In this document: piece after piece, positions 9,810 to 18,680 of the stretch
Layout: every line of letters begins with the position of its first letter
Numbering within the stretch: position 1 is the stretch's first letter
Source of the DNA: Phocaeicola plebeius
Lineage (GTDB): Bacteria; Bacteroidota; Bacteroidia; Bacteroidales; Bacteroidaceae
Assembly: GCF_003437535.1 (NCBI RefSeq)
Contig: NZ_QSQT01000003.1
Span: 1 to 64,000 of the forward strand
DNA: 64,000 bases
Reading direction: 5' to 3'
Notes under the pieces: generated by a model
What the model saw: the letters and a program-made list of their open reading frames with translations, nothing else
Databases searched by the model: none
What the model was told of the DNA's origin: nothing
Translations under genes and position numbers: made by a program

Positions 9810-10631
9810 ATGAAATACATTGTGTGGATTCTTTGTGTATGGGTACTCAGCCTTCCTTTGCAGGCCCAGTCATATAACGATGTGGTAGAGCAGGCAATGG
9901 ACTGTGTGAAAAAGGACAGTCTTGTGCAGGCGGAACGTCTTTTCAGGCAAGCACTGAAAATGGAACCGGATAATGCCCGGAATGCCCTGCTGTTTTCGAA
10001 TTTAGGTACGGTGCAGAAGCGCATGGGAAAGACGGATGAGGCCATTGAATCCTATACGTTAGCACTGAATATCATACCCTATTCTACCACCATGTTATTG
10101 AACCGGGCTGCTCTCTATCTGGAAAAAGATTTGATGCAAAAGGCTTATCTGGATTATTGTAATGTGATAGACCTTTTACCCAAAAATCTGGAAGCCCGTC
10201 TTTTTCGTGCCTATATTTACATGCAACGTCGCGAATATAAAGAAGCACGTGTGGACTACAATGTAGTGCTGGAGCAGGATGTGAAAAACAAGACAGCACG
10301 TATCGGGATTATCATGCTGGATGAGAAGGAAGGACGGCATCAGTCGGCGATGGACGCTATGAACCTGCTGGTTTCAGATTACCCTCGTGATGTATCCATA
10401 CTTCGGATGCGGGCCAATATGGAGTGGGAACACGGACAGGCAGAGGCTGCTTTGTTCGATTTAGATGAAGTCTTGAAACTTGACCCGCGGGATGCTTCTT
10501 GCTATGTGATGAAGGGAGATATTTGTTTGCAGCAGAAAAAAAAGGCAGAAGCACGAGAGGCGTACGAAAAAGCGTTGGAGTTGGGAGTTTCTCGGGCTGA
10601 ATTGGCTGAAAAACTGAAACAATGTAAATAG
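9810..10631 (+). CDS. exported TPR-repeat protein
   Basis: The start at 9810 gives a 273-residue protein with a clean signal peptide (MKYIVWILCVWVLSLPLQAQ). A longer in-frame start at 9543 would overlap msrA head-on and has no signal sequence, so it is rejected. The mature protein is built from tandem tetratricopeptide helices, clearest around GTVQKRMGKTDEAIESYTLA and in the C-terminal GDICLQQKKKAEAREAYEK segment. TPR arrays mediate protein contacts. The partner is unknown, but a periplasmic scaffolding role is likely. It is followed by a separate promoter at 10657, so it is probably monocistronic. Confidence 0.8.
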   Translation: MKYIVWILCVWVLSLPLQAQSYNDVVEQAMDCVKKDSLVQAERLFRQALKMEPDNARNALLFSNLGTVQKRMGKTDEAIESYTLALNIIPYSTTMLLNRAALYLEKDLMQKAYLDYCNVIDLLPKNLEARLFRAYIYMQRREYKEARVDYNVVLEQDVKNKTARIGIIMLDEKEGRHQSAMDAMNLLVSDYPRDVSILRMRANMEWEHGQAEAALFDLDEVLKLDPRDASCYVMKGDICLQQKKKAEAREAYEKALELGVSRAELAEKLKQCK

Positions 10632-10656
10632 TATTCAATAAAAACTTTCGTTTTTG

Positions 10657-10689
10657 TTTGTACTTTTTAAAAAGTTTTTGCTATCTTTG
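10657..10689 (+). promoter_or_regulatory. promoter of the 10710 membrane-protein gene
   Basis: TTTG at 10657-10660, a 21-bp spacer, then TATCTTTG at 10682-10689. The match to the Bacteroidetes consensus is good and the start codon lies 20 bases downstream. Confidence 0.7.
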
Positions 10690-10709
10690 CCTGAAATAGG
10701 TGAAGTGTG

Positions 10710-11849
10710 ATGCAAATTCGTTCGGTTATAAAATTGGGAGTAGTGCTTTCCGTGGTACTTTTTTGTATCGGGATTGCTTTTTATGGTTTTGCCCGTTTGA
10801 GTATGGCCGACAAGGAAAACCGTGTGGATATTTTTGAATTTGTTCCTAAAGACTGTGCGGGCATTCTTGAAACGGATAACATTGATAATTTTATGCATGT
10901 CTTTTCGCAGGCTGCATATTCTTCCCAGTTGGACACGCTTCATCGTGCGGGCTTAATGAATGACATCTTGAGTGATTTGAGCCGTTATTCTTCTGCAGCA
11001 GCCCATGGGCTTTCCTATCAAATGAATCATGTAGTAATTAGTTTTCATCGTCCTCATACTGCCATGGATGTGGTGGCTTATTTCCGCATAGGAAAAGAAG
11101 GGAAACACCAGCTTATTGAGGCGGTAAAAGGGAAGCATGGTGCTGATTTCGTACCCAAGAAAGAAACTTATCGCGGTAAGAAAATAGAAATTTATCCGCT
11201 CAGTTCTACGCGATATCTGTCAGTGTACACTACAGACGGACTGGTAGTGGTCAGCTATCAGAAAAAACTGATAGAGCAGGTGATTGATGCGGTGAAGGAT
11301 AATAATTCGCTTCGTGAAGATTCTGTTTTTACTTCTATTCATCATACTCAGCCGGCAAGCTTTATTACGATTTATGGGCGTACACCTTCCGTTCCATTCT
11401 TAGGAAAAGAATCCTGTCATAGCTGGAGTGAATATGACATTCATTTGAACAGCGAAGTATTCTATCTGAGCGGGCTGATGAAAGAAGAGCAGGCTGATTG
11501 TCTAGACCGTATGTTGCAGGCTGTCCATACAGTTCCTGTAGTTTCTGAGTCGGACAGTTTGCTTGTAGTATCGGGGCGTGAACGGGTAGACTCTTGTATT
11601 TCCAAGGTAATCGCCTCTCCTTCTCATACCTTGTTTGACGAGTGTGTGTCAAATTTATCGCGTGACGCTTCCTATATTATGGTGGCTGATATGGAAAAAG
11701 TGGCAGCTGCCCCAGAGCAGTTTGCTTCATATCTTCCTCCATTCTTTATTCGTCATGCCGATTTATTCCGCTCTTTTATTCTTTCTATACAGTTTACGGA
11801 AGTAAACAATCGCTTGTCGCATATCTTTGTGTTTACGTATAAAGAGTAA
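10710..11849 (+). CDS. membrane-anchored protein of unknown function
   Basis: 379 residues from ATG at 10710; a GTG one codon earlier is also possible. One N-terminal transmembrane helix (about residues 7-28, VIKLGVVLSVVLFCIGIAFY) anchors a large, mostly beta-rich periplasmic domain. I do not recognise a catalytic motif. The text repeatedly alternates short hydrophobic strands and polar turns, resembling Bacteroidales proteins annotated only as uncharacterised. It has its own promoter and faces the convergent MFS gene seven bases away, with no clear terminator between them. Confidence 0.7.
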   Translation: MQIRSVIKLGVVLSVVLFCIGIAFYGFARLSMADKENRVDIFEFVPKDCAGILETDNIDNFMHVFSQAAYSSQLDTLHRAGLMNDILSDLSRYSSAAAHGLSYQMNHVVISFHRPHTAMDVVAYFRIGKEGKHQLIEAVKGKHGADFVPKKETYRGKKIEIYPLSSTRYLSVYTTDGLVVVSYQKKLIEQVIDAVKDNNSLREDSVFTSIHHTQPASFITIYGRTPSVPFLGKESCHSWSEYDIHLNSEVFYLSGLMKEEQADCLDRMLQAVHTVPVVSESDSLLVVSGRERVDSCISKVIASPSHTLFDECVSNLSRDASYIMVADMEKVAAAPEQFASYLPPFFIRHADLFRSFILSIQFTEVNNRLSHIFVFTYKE

Positions 11850-11855
11850 TCGGAT

Positions 11856-13055
11856 TTATCTTAATCGGTTCTTTTCAAAATGAGGTCCTGCCTTGAGGTG
11901 GAAATAAAGTAGTGATACTACTGTCAGTGAGGCTCCGAACAGGTAGGCTATTTTGAAGGTGGCTATTTCGGCCAAATATCCTCCAGTAAGCATACCTATA
12001 CCCAAACCAACATCCCATGAGGTCAGGTAGGTGCTGGTAGCTGTGCCACGCTGGCTGTTGGGGGCTAAGTTCACAAACAGGGTGTTGTAGGCCGGAAACA
12101 TGGTACCAAATCCTATTCCTAACAGCAGTGAAATCAGAAAGAAAATTCCCGTAGTCAGTTCTAAATTCCAGTTGACCAACCATCCGCATGCGGTCAGGGC
12201 GAAGTAACATCCACTTACCAGATACAATCCTGCCGCAATTACTTTGGTGACTAATCCTTTGTCGACAAGTCGGCCACTGAACAGGCGGCTCACTGCCATG
12301 CCGACAGCCATCAGCGTAAAGAAGAATCCGGTTTCTGCCGTAATACCTATTTCTTGCGCATACATAGCCACGTAGTTGGTAGTCATTCCATAAGGAATGG
12401 AGAGTAGCAGGAGGGTGAATCCGGCAGGAAGTCCTTTCAGCAGAATGAAGCGGTCGAGCGATATAGGGGCACGCTTCACTGGAGCCTTATAAGGTGTGCG
12501 GACGGTCCAAGCTGCTATAAATCCGATTACACATGAACCGAGCGCATACGAGAAAATAGTCGTATAAGAAGCACCTCCACTGTGCAGAAACAGACCGAAC
12601 ATGGGGCCGATAGACATGGCAATGTTATTGGTCAGTCCGTAGTAACCCAATCCTTCTCCCCGTCGGGAAGACGGCATGATGTCGATAACCAGCGTGTTTC
12701 CTCCTACCGTAACCATACCGAACGAAAATCCGTGTACAATGCGGAAGATAATAAATAAGGTCAGCGCTGTTGCAGTCATATAGCCGGCAAAAATCAGTGT
12801 AAAAATGAAATAAGCCAGCAGGTATAATGGTTTCCGGGCAAATGTATCCAGAATATACCCGGAGAAGGGACGGATACATAAAGAGGAAATCGTATAGCAG
12901 GAAAGAATGACTCCAATAGCGGTATGTGAAGTGTGGAATACTTCCGACAAGTAAAACGGAAGGATGGGAGTAAGGAGCCAAAATCCGAAATAGAGCAGGA
13001 AGTTGGCAGCCAGGATGGCACAGAAACTCGGGGTGACAAGTCTTTCTTTTTCCAT
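11856..13055 (-). CDS. MFS transporter, probable efflux type
   Basis: A 399-residue inner-membrane protein with about twelve transmembrane helices in two six-helix halves, typical of the major facilitator superfamily. A motif-A-like segment GYILDTFARKPLYL lies between helices 2 and 3. The helix-5 region has GYYGLTNNIAMSIGPMFG, resembling the motif C of drug/sugar exporters. The substrate cannot be inferred. It stands alone, with a long hairpin at 13101-13146 separating it from pheS upstream on the same strand. Confidence 0.85.
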   Translation of the reverse strand: MEKERLVTPSFCAILAANFLLYFGFWLLTPILPFYLSEVFHTSHTAIGVILSCYTISSLCIRPFSGYILDTFARKPLYLLAYFIFTLIFAGYMTATALTLFIIFRIVHGFSFGMVTVGGNTLVIDIMPSSRRGEGLGYYGLTNNIAMSIGPMFGLFLHSGGASYTTIFSYALGSCVIGFIAAWTVRTPYKAPVKRAPISLDRFILLKGLPAGFTLLLLSIPYGMTTNYVAMYAQEIGITAETGFFFTLMAVGMAVSRLFSGRLVDKGLVTKVIAAGLYLVSGCYFALTACGWLVNWNLELTTGIFFLISLLLGIGFGTMFPAYNTLFVNLAPNSQRGTATSTYLTSWDVGLGIGMLTGGYLAEIATFKIAYLFGASLTVVSLLYFHLKAGPHFEKNRLR

Positions 13056-13100
13056 ATTTCGCCGAAAGAAAAAGGGGAGATGGCAGGTTTGAATAGATAA

Positions 13101-13146
13101 ACACGGATTACACTAAGGAAGTCGATACCTCCGGTGTAATCCGTGT
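13101..13146. repeat. 13-bp perfect inverted repeat between pheS and MFS gene
   Basis: ACACGGATTACAC (13101-13113) and its exact complement (13134-13146) enclose a 20-base loop that can pair further (AGG with CCT). No T-run follows on either strand. It may act as a weak terminator, RNA-stability hairpin or protein site downstream of pheS. Confidence 0.6.
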
Positions 13147-13169
13147 TCTTATGATGATGTTACGATAAA

Positions 13170-14189
13170 TCAGTTAGCTGATTCAAATTCTTCAAGGAAG
13201 CGTGTGTCATTTTCAGAGAACATACGCAAGTCTTTAACTTTGTATTTCAGGTTGGTGATACGTTCCACTCCCATACCGAATGCATAACCGGTGTAGACTT
13301 TACTGTCGATACCGTTTGCTTCCAGTACAGCCGGGTCTACCATACCGCATCCCAAAATTTCTACCCATCCAGTATATTTACAGAACGGACAGCCTTCGCC
13401 ACCACAGATGTCGCAGCTGATATCCATTTCAGCACTGGGTTCTGTGAACGGGAAGTAAGACGGACGAAGACGGATTTTAGTTTCCGGACCGAACATTTCT
13501 TGTGCAAACTGCAGCAATACCTGTTTTAAGTCTGTAAATGAAACGTTCTTGTCGATATACAGACCTTCTACCTGATGGAAGAAGCAGTGTGCACGGTAGC
13601 TGATAGCTTCATTACGATATACACGTCCCGGACAGATTACACGGATAGGAGGCTGTGATACTTCCATCACACGGCTCTGTACAGAAGAGGTGTGTGTACG
13701 AAGAATGATGTCAGGGTGACTTTCAATGAAGAATGTATCCTGCATGTCGCGTGCGGGATGGTCTTCTGCAAAGTTCATGGAAGAGAATACATGCCAGTCA
13801 TCTTCTACTTCCGGACCGTCGGCAATAGTAAAGCCCATACGGCTGAAAATGTCGATGATTTCATTGCGGACAATCGTCAACGGATGACGTGTTCCAAGAT
13901 TAACCGGGTAAGCCGTACGGGTCAGGTCAAGTTCGGCAGCTCCGTTGTCCTGGTTATCGAATGCTTCTTTTAAGGTTGCAATCCGTTCCTGTGCAAGGTT
14001 CTTCAACTCATTTAATTTCATACCTACTTCTTTCTTCTGTTCAGCAGGTACATTACGGAAGTCAGCCATCAGTGCGTTGATGGCACCTTTTTTGCTCAGG
14101 TATTTGATTCGTAACGCTTCCAGTTCTTCTGGATTCTGCGCTGTGAGTCCTTTTACTTCCTGAAGCAACTGTTCTATTTTTGCTAACAT
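13170..14189 (-). CDS. pheS: phenylalanine--tRNA ligase alpha subunit
   Basis: Catalytic alpha subunit of the alpha2-beta2 PheRS, charging tRNA-Phe in the cytosol. An N-terminal coiled coil (about residues 1-90) precedes the class II core. Visible class II elements are PGRVYRNEAISYRAH (motif 2 region) and GYAFGMGVERIT (motif 3 region). A cysteine-rich insert with CDICGGEGCPFCKYTGW around residue 260 resembles the insert seen in many bacterial PheS proteins. The length of 339 is normal. The beta subunit gene pheT is not in the window, so the two are unlinked here. Confidence 0.95.
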   Translation of the reverse strand: MLAKIEQLLQEVKGLTAQNPEELEALRIKYLSKKGAINALMADFRNVPAEQKKEVGMKLNELKNLAQERIATLKEAFDNQDNGAAELDLTRTAYPVNLGTRHPLTIVRNEIIDIFSRMGFTIADGPEVEDDWHVFSSMNFAEDHPARDMQDTFFIESHPDIILRTHTSSVQSRVMEVSQPPIRVICPGRVYRNEAISYRAHCFFHQVEGLYIDKNVSFTDLKQVLLQFAQEMFGPETKIRLRPSYFPFTEPSAEMDISCDICGGEGCPFCKYTGWVEILGCGMVDPAVLEANGIDSKVYTGYAFGMGVERITNLKYKVKDLRMFSENDTRFLEEFESAN

Positions 14190-14214
14190 ATCTCTTCTTT
14201 AATTATTTTGTTTG

Positions 14215-14222
14215 CAAAGGTA
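14215..14222 (-). promoter_or_regulatory. -7 box of pheS (minus strand)
   Basis: On the minus strand the sequence reads TACCTTTG, a perfect -7 box, 26 bases before the pheS start codon. No clear -33 TTTG was found at the usual distance. Confidence 0.6.
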
Positions 14223-14229
14223 AGGATTT

Positions 14230-14248
14230 AAACTGAAAAATTCAGTTT
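14230..14248. repeat. palindrome upstream of pheS
   Basis: AAACTGAA and TTCAGTTT flank an AAA centre. It lies just upstream of the minus-strand -7 box of pheS, where an operator or a poor -33 substitute could sit. Confidence 0.5.
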
Positions 14249-14272
14249 TTCATCCAACAAAAAAGAAAACTC

Positions 14273-14288
14273 TTGTTTCATGAAACAA
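14273..14288. repeat. perfect 16-bp palindrome in divergent promoter region
   Basis: TTGTTTCATGAAACAA is a perfect 16-bp palindrome located between pheS and the divergent lipoprotein gene, covering the expected -33 area of the latter. It looks like a binding site for a dimeric regulator, which is inference. Confidence 0.5.
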
Positions 14289-14306
14289 TGATACGAAAAA
14301 AAAAGG

Positions 14307-14314
14307 TATTTTTG
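14307..14314 (+). promoter_or_regulatory. -7 box of the 14337 lipoprotein gene
   Basis: TATTTTTG matches TAnnTTTG and lies 22 bases before the lipoprotein start. The upstream -33 position overlaps the 16-bp palindrome. Confidence 0.55.
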
Positions 14315-14336
14315 CGGCGATATTTGAGGAGACCAG

Positions 14337-15191
14337 ATGAAGAGACTAATCATTGGGTGCTGTCTGCTGGTGCTGATGGCATCTTGCGGAGGAGGACAGA
14401 AGAAAGTCGATCCTTTTGCCGCGTTGACAGAACAAATTGATTCCATGAAAGTTCTGCCTGATTCGATTCAGGATACCACTGTGGTGGAAGAACAGATACC
14501 TGCTTCGGCTGACGAGAGTTTTGCCGACTTTTTCTATAATTTCGCTTCGGATGCAAAGTTCCAGCGGTCGCGCGTGGTATTTCCTTTCTCATTGTACAAA
14601 GGCAAACAGGTGAAGCGTATTCAAAAAGAGGAGTGGAAACACGATCCTTTATTTAGTCGCGAACAGGCCTATACGGTGCTTTTCGATAAGGAAGAGGATA
14701 TGGAAATGGAAAAAGACACCAGTATGCACAGCGTACAGGTGGACTGGATTTTTCTGACAGAGAAAAAAATCAAGCGTTATTATTTTGAGCGGAAAAAAGA
14801 TTCCTGGTTTCTCGAAGCCATTAATGTAGAAAAAATGGCAGAAGAACACGATGGAAAAGAGGATTTCTATACCTTTTATGAACGTTTTTCGCGCGACTCA
14901 CTTTTCCAGCAGGAGCGTCTGCATGAACCTTTGTATTTTGTAACGGCTGACCCCGAAGATGAATTTCAGATATTGGAAACCACACTGGAGCCGGGACAAT
15001 GGTTTGCTTTTCGTCCTCCGATGATAAAGGGTAAAATGACCAATGTACACTACGGCCAGCCTGAAAATATACATTCCGACTATAAGGTAGTAGAATTCAA
15101 AGGCTTTGGAAACGGCTTTAGTAATACCCTCTATTTTGAACGGCGTGAAAACATCTGGCAACTTATCCGGTTTGAAGATTTGAGCGATTGA
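14337..15191 (+). CDS. lipoprotein of unknown function (possibly DUF4348)
   Basis: A type II signal peptide with lipobox ASCG puts the modified cysteine at residue 17, so the 284-residue precursor should be a lipoprotein. The mature part has an acidic linker and then a globular alpha/beta domain with aromatic-rich strands (FADFFYNFASDAKFQ, WKHDPLFSREQAYTVLFD). From memory this resembles Bacteroidales DUF4348 proteins, but I cannot confirm it. It lies seven bases ahead of murB and may share its transcript. No enzymatic motif is visible. Confidence 0.75.
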   Translation: MKRLIIGCCLLVLMASCGGGQKKVDPFAALTEQIDSMKVLPDSIQDTTVVEEQIPASADESFADFFYNFASDAKFQRSRVVFPFSLYKGKQVKRIQKEEWKHDPLFSREQAYTVLFDKEEDMEMEKDTSMHSVQVDWIFLTEKKIKRYYFERKKDSWFLEAINVEKMAEEHDGKEDFYTFYERFSRDSLFQQERLHEPLYFVTADPEDEFQILETTLEPGQWFAFRPPMIKGKMTNVHYGQPENIHSDYKVVEFKGFGNGFSNTLYFERRENIWQLIRFEDLSD

Positions 15192-15197
15192 TGCATT

Positions 15198-16223
15198 ATG
15201 AAAAACTATACAAATTACTCATTGCTTCCTTATAATACATTCGGAATGGATGTAAAGGCAGCTCGTTTCGTAGAATATGAATCAGTGAATGAACTGCTCT
15301 GCTTTTTGAAAGAGTGGAAAGCACAAAAGACTCCTCTTTTACATGTAGGAAGGGGAAGTAATCTGTTGTTTGTGTCCGATTATCAAGGAACCGTTTTGCA
15401 TTCAGGCATTAAAGGAATGCAGGTGGTAAGTGAAATCGACGAGTGGGTGGAGATACGCGTCGGTGCCGGTGAAGTGTGGGATGACTTTGTAGACTACACA
15501 GTTAAGCAGGGATGGTATGGTGCCGAGAATCTGTCTTTGATACCTGGAGAGGTAGGGGCTTCGGCCGTGCAGAATATCGGAGCGTATGGAGTAGAAGCTA
15601 AGGATTTGATTGTGTCGGTCGAAACGGTAGCGGTGAATGATGGAACCACTCGTCTTTTCAAGCAAGATGAGTGTGGATATGCGTACCGTGAAAGTATATT
15701 TAAACGGGAGTTGAAAGGGCTTTACATTGTGACTTATGTCACTTATCGCCTGAAAAAACAGCCGGAGTTTCATCTGGATTATGGAAATATCCGGTCCGAA
15801 CTGGAGAAGGAGGGAGGAGTGTTGTCACTGGAAAAACTTCGTCGTGTGATTATACGTATCCGTGAGGCGAAACTTCCCGATCCGGAAAAGATAGGAAATG
15901 CCGGCAGTTTCTTTATGAATCCCATTGTACCGCTTGCACAATTTGAAGATTTGCTCAAGGAATATCCTGATATGCCTTTTTATAAAGTAGGTGCCGATCG
16001 TGTAAAAATTCCTGCAGGATGGATGATTGACCGTTGCGGATGGAAGGGCAAACGGCTGGGAAATGCCGGAGTACATGACAAGCAGGCATTGGTGTTGGTG
16101 AATCTGGGAGGAGCTACCGGAAGTGAAGTAGTCAAGCTGGCAGAAGAAGTCGTTCGTTCTGTGAAAGAAAAATTTGGAGTGGCCATTCATCCGGAAGTGA
16201 ACTTTATTGGAGTAAAACAATGA
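15198..16223 (+). CDS. murB: UDP-N-acetylmuramate dehydrogenase
   Basis: Reduces UDP-GlcNAc-enolpyruvate to UDP-MurNAc with NADPH and FAD, a cytosolic step of peptidoglycan synthesis. FAD-binding segments are visible in [14 protein letters not shown] and [19 protein letters not shown]. The catalytic serine lies in NAGSFFMNP near residue 236. The C-terminal [12 protein letters not shown] is typical of type I (E. coli-like) MurB. The length of 341 is standard. The last four bases overlap the start of the following hydrolase gene (ATGA), suggesting translational coupling. Confidence 0.95.
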   Translation: MKNYTNYSLLPYNTFGMDVKAARFVEYESVNELLCFLKEWKAQKTPLLHVGRGSNLLFVSDYQGTVLHSGIKGMQVVSEIDEWVEIRVGAGEVWDDFVDYTVKQGWYGAENLSLIPGEVGASAVQNIGAYGVEAKDLIVSVETVAVNDGTTRLFKQDECGYAYRESIFKRELKGLYIVTYVTYRLKKQPEFHLDYGNIRSELEKEGGVLSLEKLRRVIIRIREAKLPDPEKIGNAGSFFMNPIVPLAQFEDLLKEYPDMPFYKVGADRVKIPAGWMIDRCGWKGKRLGNAGVHDKQALVLVNLGGATGSEVVKLAEEVVRSVKEKFGVAIHPEVNFIGVKQ

Positions 16224-17017
16224 AAATAACAATTTTAGGAAGCGGAACGTCTACGGGAGTGCCTCAGGTGGGATGTACTTGTAAAGTATGTACAAGTTCC
16301 GACCCGCGTGACAACCGTTTGCGTTGTTCCGGTCTGGTAGAAGTAAACGGAGTACGCATTCTTATCGACTGCGGCCCGGATTTTCGCGAACAGATGCTTC
16401 GGCTGAATGATTTTCGTGCGATAGACGGAGTACTGATTACCCATGAACATTATGACCATGTGGGTGGTCTGGACGATTTGCGACCTTTCTGTCAGTTTCG
16501 TGACATTCCGGTGTATGCGGAAGATTACACTGCCACTCGTTTGAAGAACCGCATGCCTTATTGCTTTACGGAAAACCTTTATCCCGGTGTACCTCATATT
16601 CCCTTGAATTATATTAAAGAAGGCGAACCGTTCGTCGTTTCTAATGTAGCCGGAAATCAGGTGGAAGTAATTCCTTTCCGCGTGATGCATGGAAAGCTTC
16701 CGATTATGGGCTTCCGTATCGGAGGTATGGCCTGGATTACCGATATGCTGCATCTTCCTGAAAGTTCATACGCGTACCTGAAAGGATTGGATTGTCTGGT
16801 GATGAATGCCCTGCGTATTGAATACCATTGGACGCACCAGTCTTTGTCCGCAGCATTGGAGCAGACAGCCCGTATTGCAGCTGGAAAAACCTACTTTATT
16901 CACATGAGCCATCAGATAGGTTTGCATGCGGAAGTGCAGGAACAGTTGCCGGAAAATGTGTTCCTGACATACGATGGACTTGTGATAGAATGGGATGAGG
17001 CAGGGGAGAAGAAATAA
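16220..17017 (+). CDS. metallo-beta-lactamase-fold hydrolase (PhnP-like)
   Basis: 265 residues of the metallo-beta-lactamase fold. The metal-binding [10 protein letters not shown] motif is near residues 75-84, with later ligands in [11 protein letters not shown] and the C-terminal HMSHQIG. The N-terminal [18 protein letters not shown] is like PhnP-type phosphodiesterases, which carry an extra zinc-binding cysteine set. This points to a nucleotide or cyclic phosphate diesterase rather than a beta-lactamase. The native substrate is unknown. It is coupled to murB by a 4-base overlap. Confidence 0.85.
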   Translation: MKITILGSGTSTGVPQVGCTCKVCTSSDPRDNRLRCSGLVEVNGVRILIDCGPDFREQMLRLNDFRAIDGVLITHEHYDHVGGLDDLRPFCQFRDIPVYAEDYTATRLKNRMPYCFTENLYPGVPHIPLNYIKEGEPFVVSNVAGNQVEVIPFRVMHGKLPIMGFRIGGMAWITDMLHLPESSYAYLKGLDCLVMNALRIEYHWTHQSLSAALEQTARIAAGKTYFIHMSHQIGLHAEVQEQLPENVFLTYDGLVIEWDEAGEKK

Positions 17018-17067
17018 CTCATAAGATAAATTAATACACCTATCATGCTTTTTTATTGATAAATCTG

Positions 17068-17075
17068 TATCTTTG
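17068..17075 (+). promoter_or_regulatory. -7 box of glyS
   Basis: TATCTTTG lies 51 bases before the glyS start. No well-spaced -33 box is obvious. Confidence 0.55.
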
Positions 17076-17125
17076 TGCCCTATTAAGTAGACATTTAAGT
17101 AGAAAAAATCAAAATAATAGGAAAA

Positions 17126-18667
17126 ATGGCACAAGAAGACGTTTTCAAGAAACTTGTTTCGCATTGTAAAGAATATGGTTTTGTATTCCCGTCAAGTGAT
17201 ATTTATGATGGGCTGGGAGCCGTATATGATTACGGTCAGAACGGTGTGGAACTGAAAAACAATATCAAACAATACTGGTGGCAGAGCATGGTGCTGTTGC
17301 ACGACAACATCGTAGGTATTGACTCTGCTATCTTCATGCACCCTACTATCTGGAAGGCTTCTGGTCATGTAGATGCTTTCAATGACCCTTTGATTGACAA
17401 CCGTGATTCAAAGAAGCGCTATCGTGCCGATGTCTTGATTGAAGATCAAATTGCTAAATACGACGAGAAAATCAATAAAGAAGTAGCGAAGGCTGCCAAG
17501 AAATACGGAGAAGCATTCAATGAAGAAGAGTTCCGTAGCACCAATGCACGTGTGCTGGAACATCAGGCAAAACGTGATGCATTGCATGAACGTTATTCAA
17601 AGGCTATGAATGCCAACGACCTGGCCGAACTTCGTCAGATTATTCTGGATGAAGAAATCGTATGTCCGATTTCTGGTACAAAGAACTGGACAGAAGTTCG
17701 TCAGTTCAACCTGATGTTTACCACTGAAATGGGATCTACTGCAGACGGTGCCATGAAGGTATACCTGCGTCCGGAAACTGCTCAGGGTATTTTTGTGAAC
17801 TACCTGAACGTACAGAAAACAGGACGTATGAAGATTCCGTTCGGTATTGCACAGATTGGTAAGGCTTTCCGTAATGAAATTGTAGCTCGTCAGTTCATCT
17901 TCCGTATGCGTGAGTTCGAACAGATGGAAATGCAGTTCTTCGTAAAACCGGGCACAGAACTTGACTGGTTCAAGAAATGGAAAGAAATCCGTTTGAAATG
18001 GCATAAGGCACTGGGCTTCGGTGACGACCACTATCGTTATCATGACCATGAAAAACTGGCTCACTATGCCAATGCAGCTACGGATATTGAATTCCTGATG
18101 CCGTTCGGATTCAAGGAAGTAGAAGGTATCCACTCACGTACTAACTTTGACTTGAGCCAGCACGAAAAATTCTCAGGAAAGAGCATCAAGTACTTTGATC
18201 CGGAAATCAACGAAAGCTACACTCCGTATGTCATCGAAACTTCTATCGGTGTAGACCGTATGTTCCTGAGCGTGATGAGTGCGGCTTATCATGAAGAAAA
18301 ACTGGAAAATGGTGAAACTCGTGTGGTATTGAAATTGCCTGCAGCTTTGGCACCGGTGAAACTGGCTGTCATGCCGTTGGTAAAGAAAGACGGTCTGCCT
18401 GAAAAGGCTCGTGAAATCGTGAACGACCTGAAATTCCACTTCCACTGCCAGTACGATGAAAAAGATTCTATCGGAAAGCGTTACCGTCGTCAGGATGCCA
18501 TCGGTACTCCGTACTGTATCACCATCGACCATCAGACATTGGAAGACAACTGCGTAACTCTGCGTAACCGTGACACTATGGAACAGGAACGTGTGGCTAT
18601 TGCAGATTTGAATAATATCATTGCAGACAAGGTAAGCATCACCAGCTTGCTGAAAACATTGCAGTAA
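17126..18667 (+). CDS. glyS: glycine--tRNA ligase (alpha2, eukaryote-like type)
   Basis: Charges tRNA-Gly in the cytosol. At 513 residues in one chain it is the homodimeric class IIa type shared by eukaryotes, archaea and some bacteria, not the alpha2-beta2 GlyQS type. Visible pieces are YGFVFPSSDIYDGLG at the N-terminus, RPETAQGIFVNY, the motif 2-like FRNEI and REFEQMEMQFF, motif 3-like SIGVDRMF, and a C-terminal anticodon-binding domain from about residue 400. It has its own -7 box. The FKBP lipoprotein gene follows 13 bases later on the same strand. Confidence 0.95.
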   Translation: MAQEDVFKKLVSHCKEYGFVFPSSDIYDGLGAVYDYGQNGVELKNNIKQYWWQSMVLLHDNIVGIDSAIFMHPTIWKASGHVDAFNDPLIDNRDSKKRYRADVLIEDQIAKYDEKINKEVAKAAKKYGEAFNEEEFRSTNARVLEHQAKRDALHERYSKAMNANDLAELRQIILDEEIVCPISGTKNWTEVRQFNLMFTTEMGSTADGAMKVYLRPETAQGIFVNYLNVQKTGRMKIPFGIAQIGKAFRNEIVARQFIFRMREFEQMEMQFFVKPGTELDWFKKWKEIRLKWHKALGFGDDHYRYHDHEKLAHYANAATDIEFLMPFGFKEVEGIHSRTNFDLSQHEKFSGKSIKYFDPEINESYTPYVIETSIGVDRMFLSVMSAAYHEEKLENGETRVVLKLPAALAPVKLAVMPLVKKDGLPEKAREIVNDLKFHFHCQYDEKDSIGKRYRRQDAIGTPYCITIDHQTLEDNCVTLRNRDTMEQERVAIADLNNIIADKVSITSLLKTLQ

Positions 18668-18680
18668 TAAATTAAACTAC

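Noticed and set aside
9543..10631. Longer start of the TPR gene at 9543
   Set aside because: It overlaps msrA on the other strand and removes the signal peptide from the N-terminus; ATG at 9810 gives a normal exported protein.
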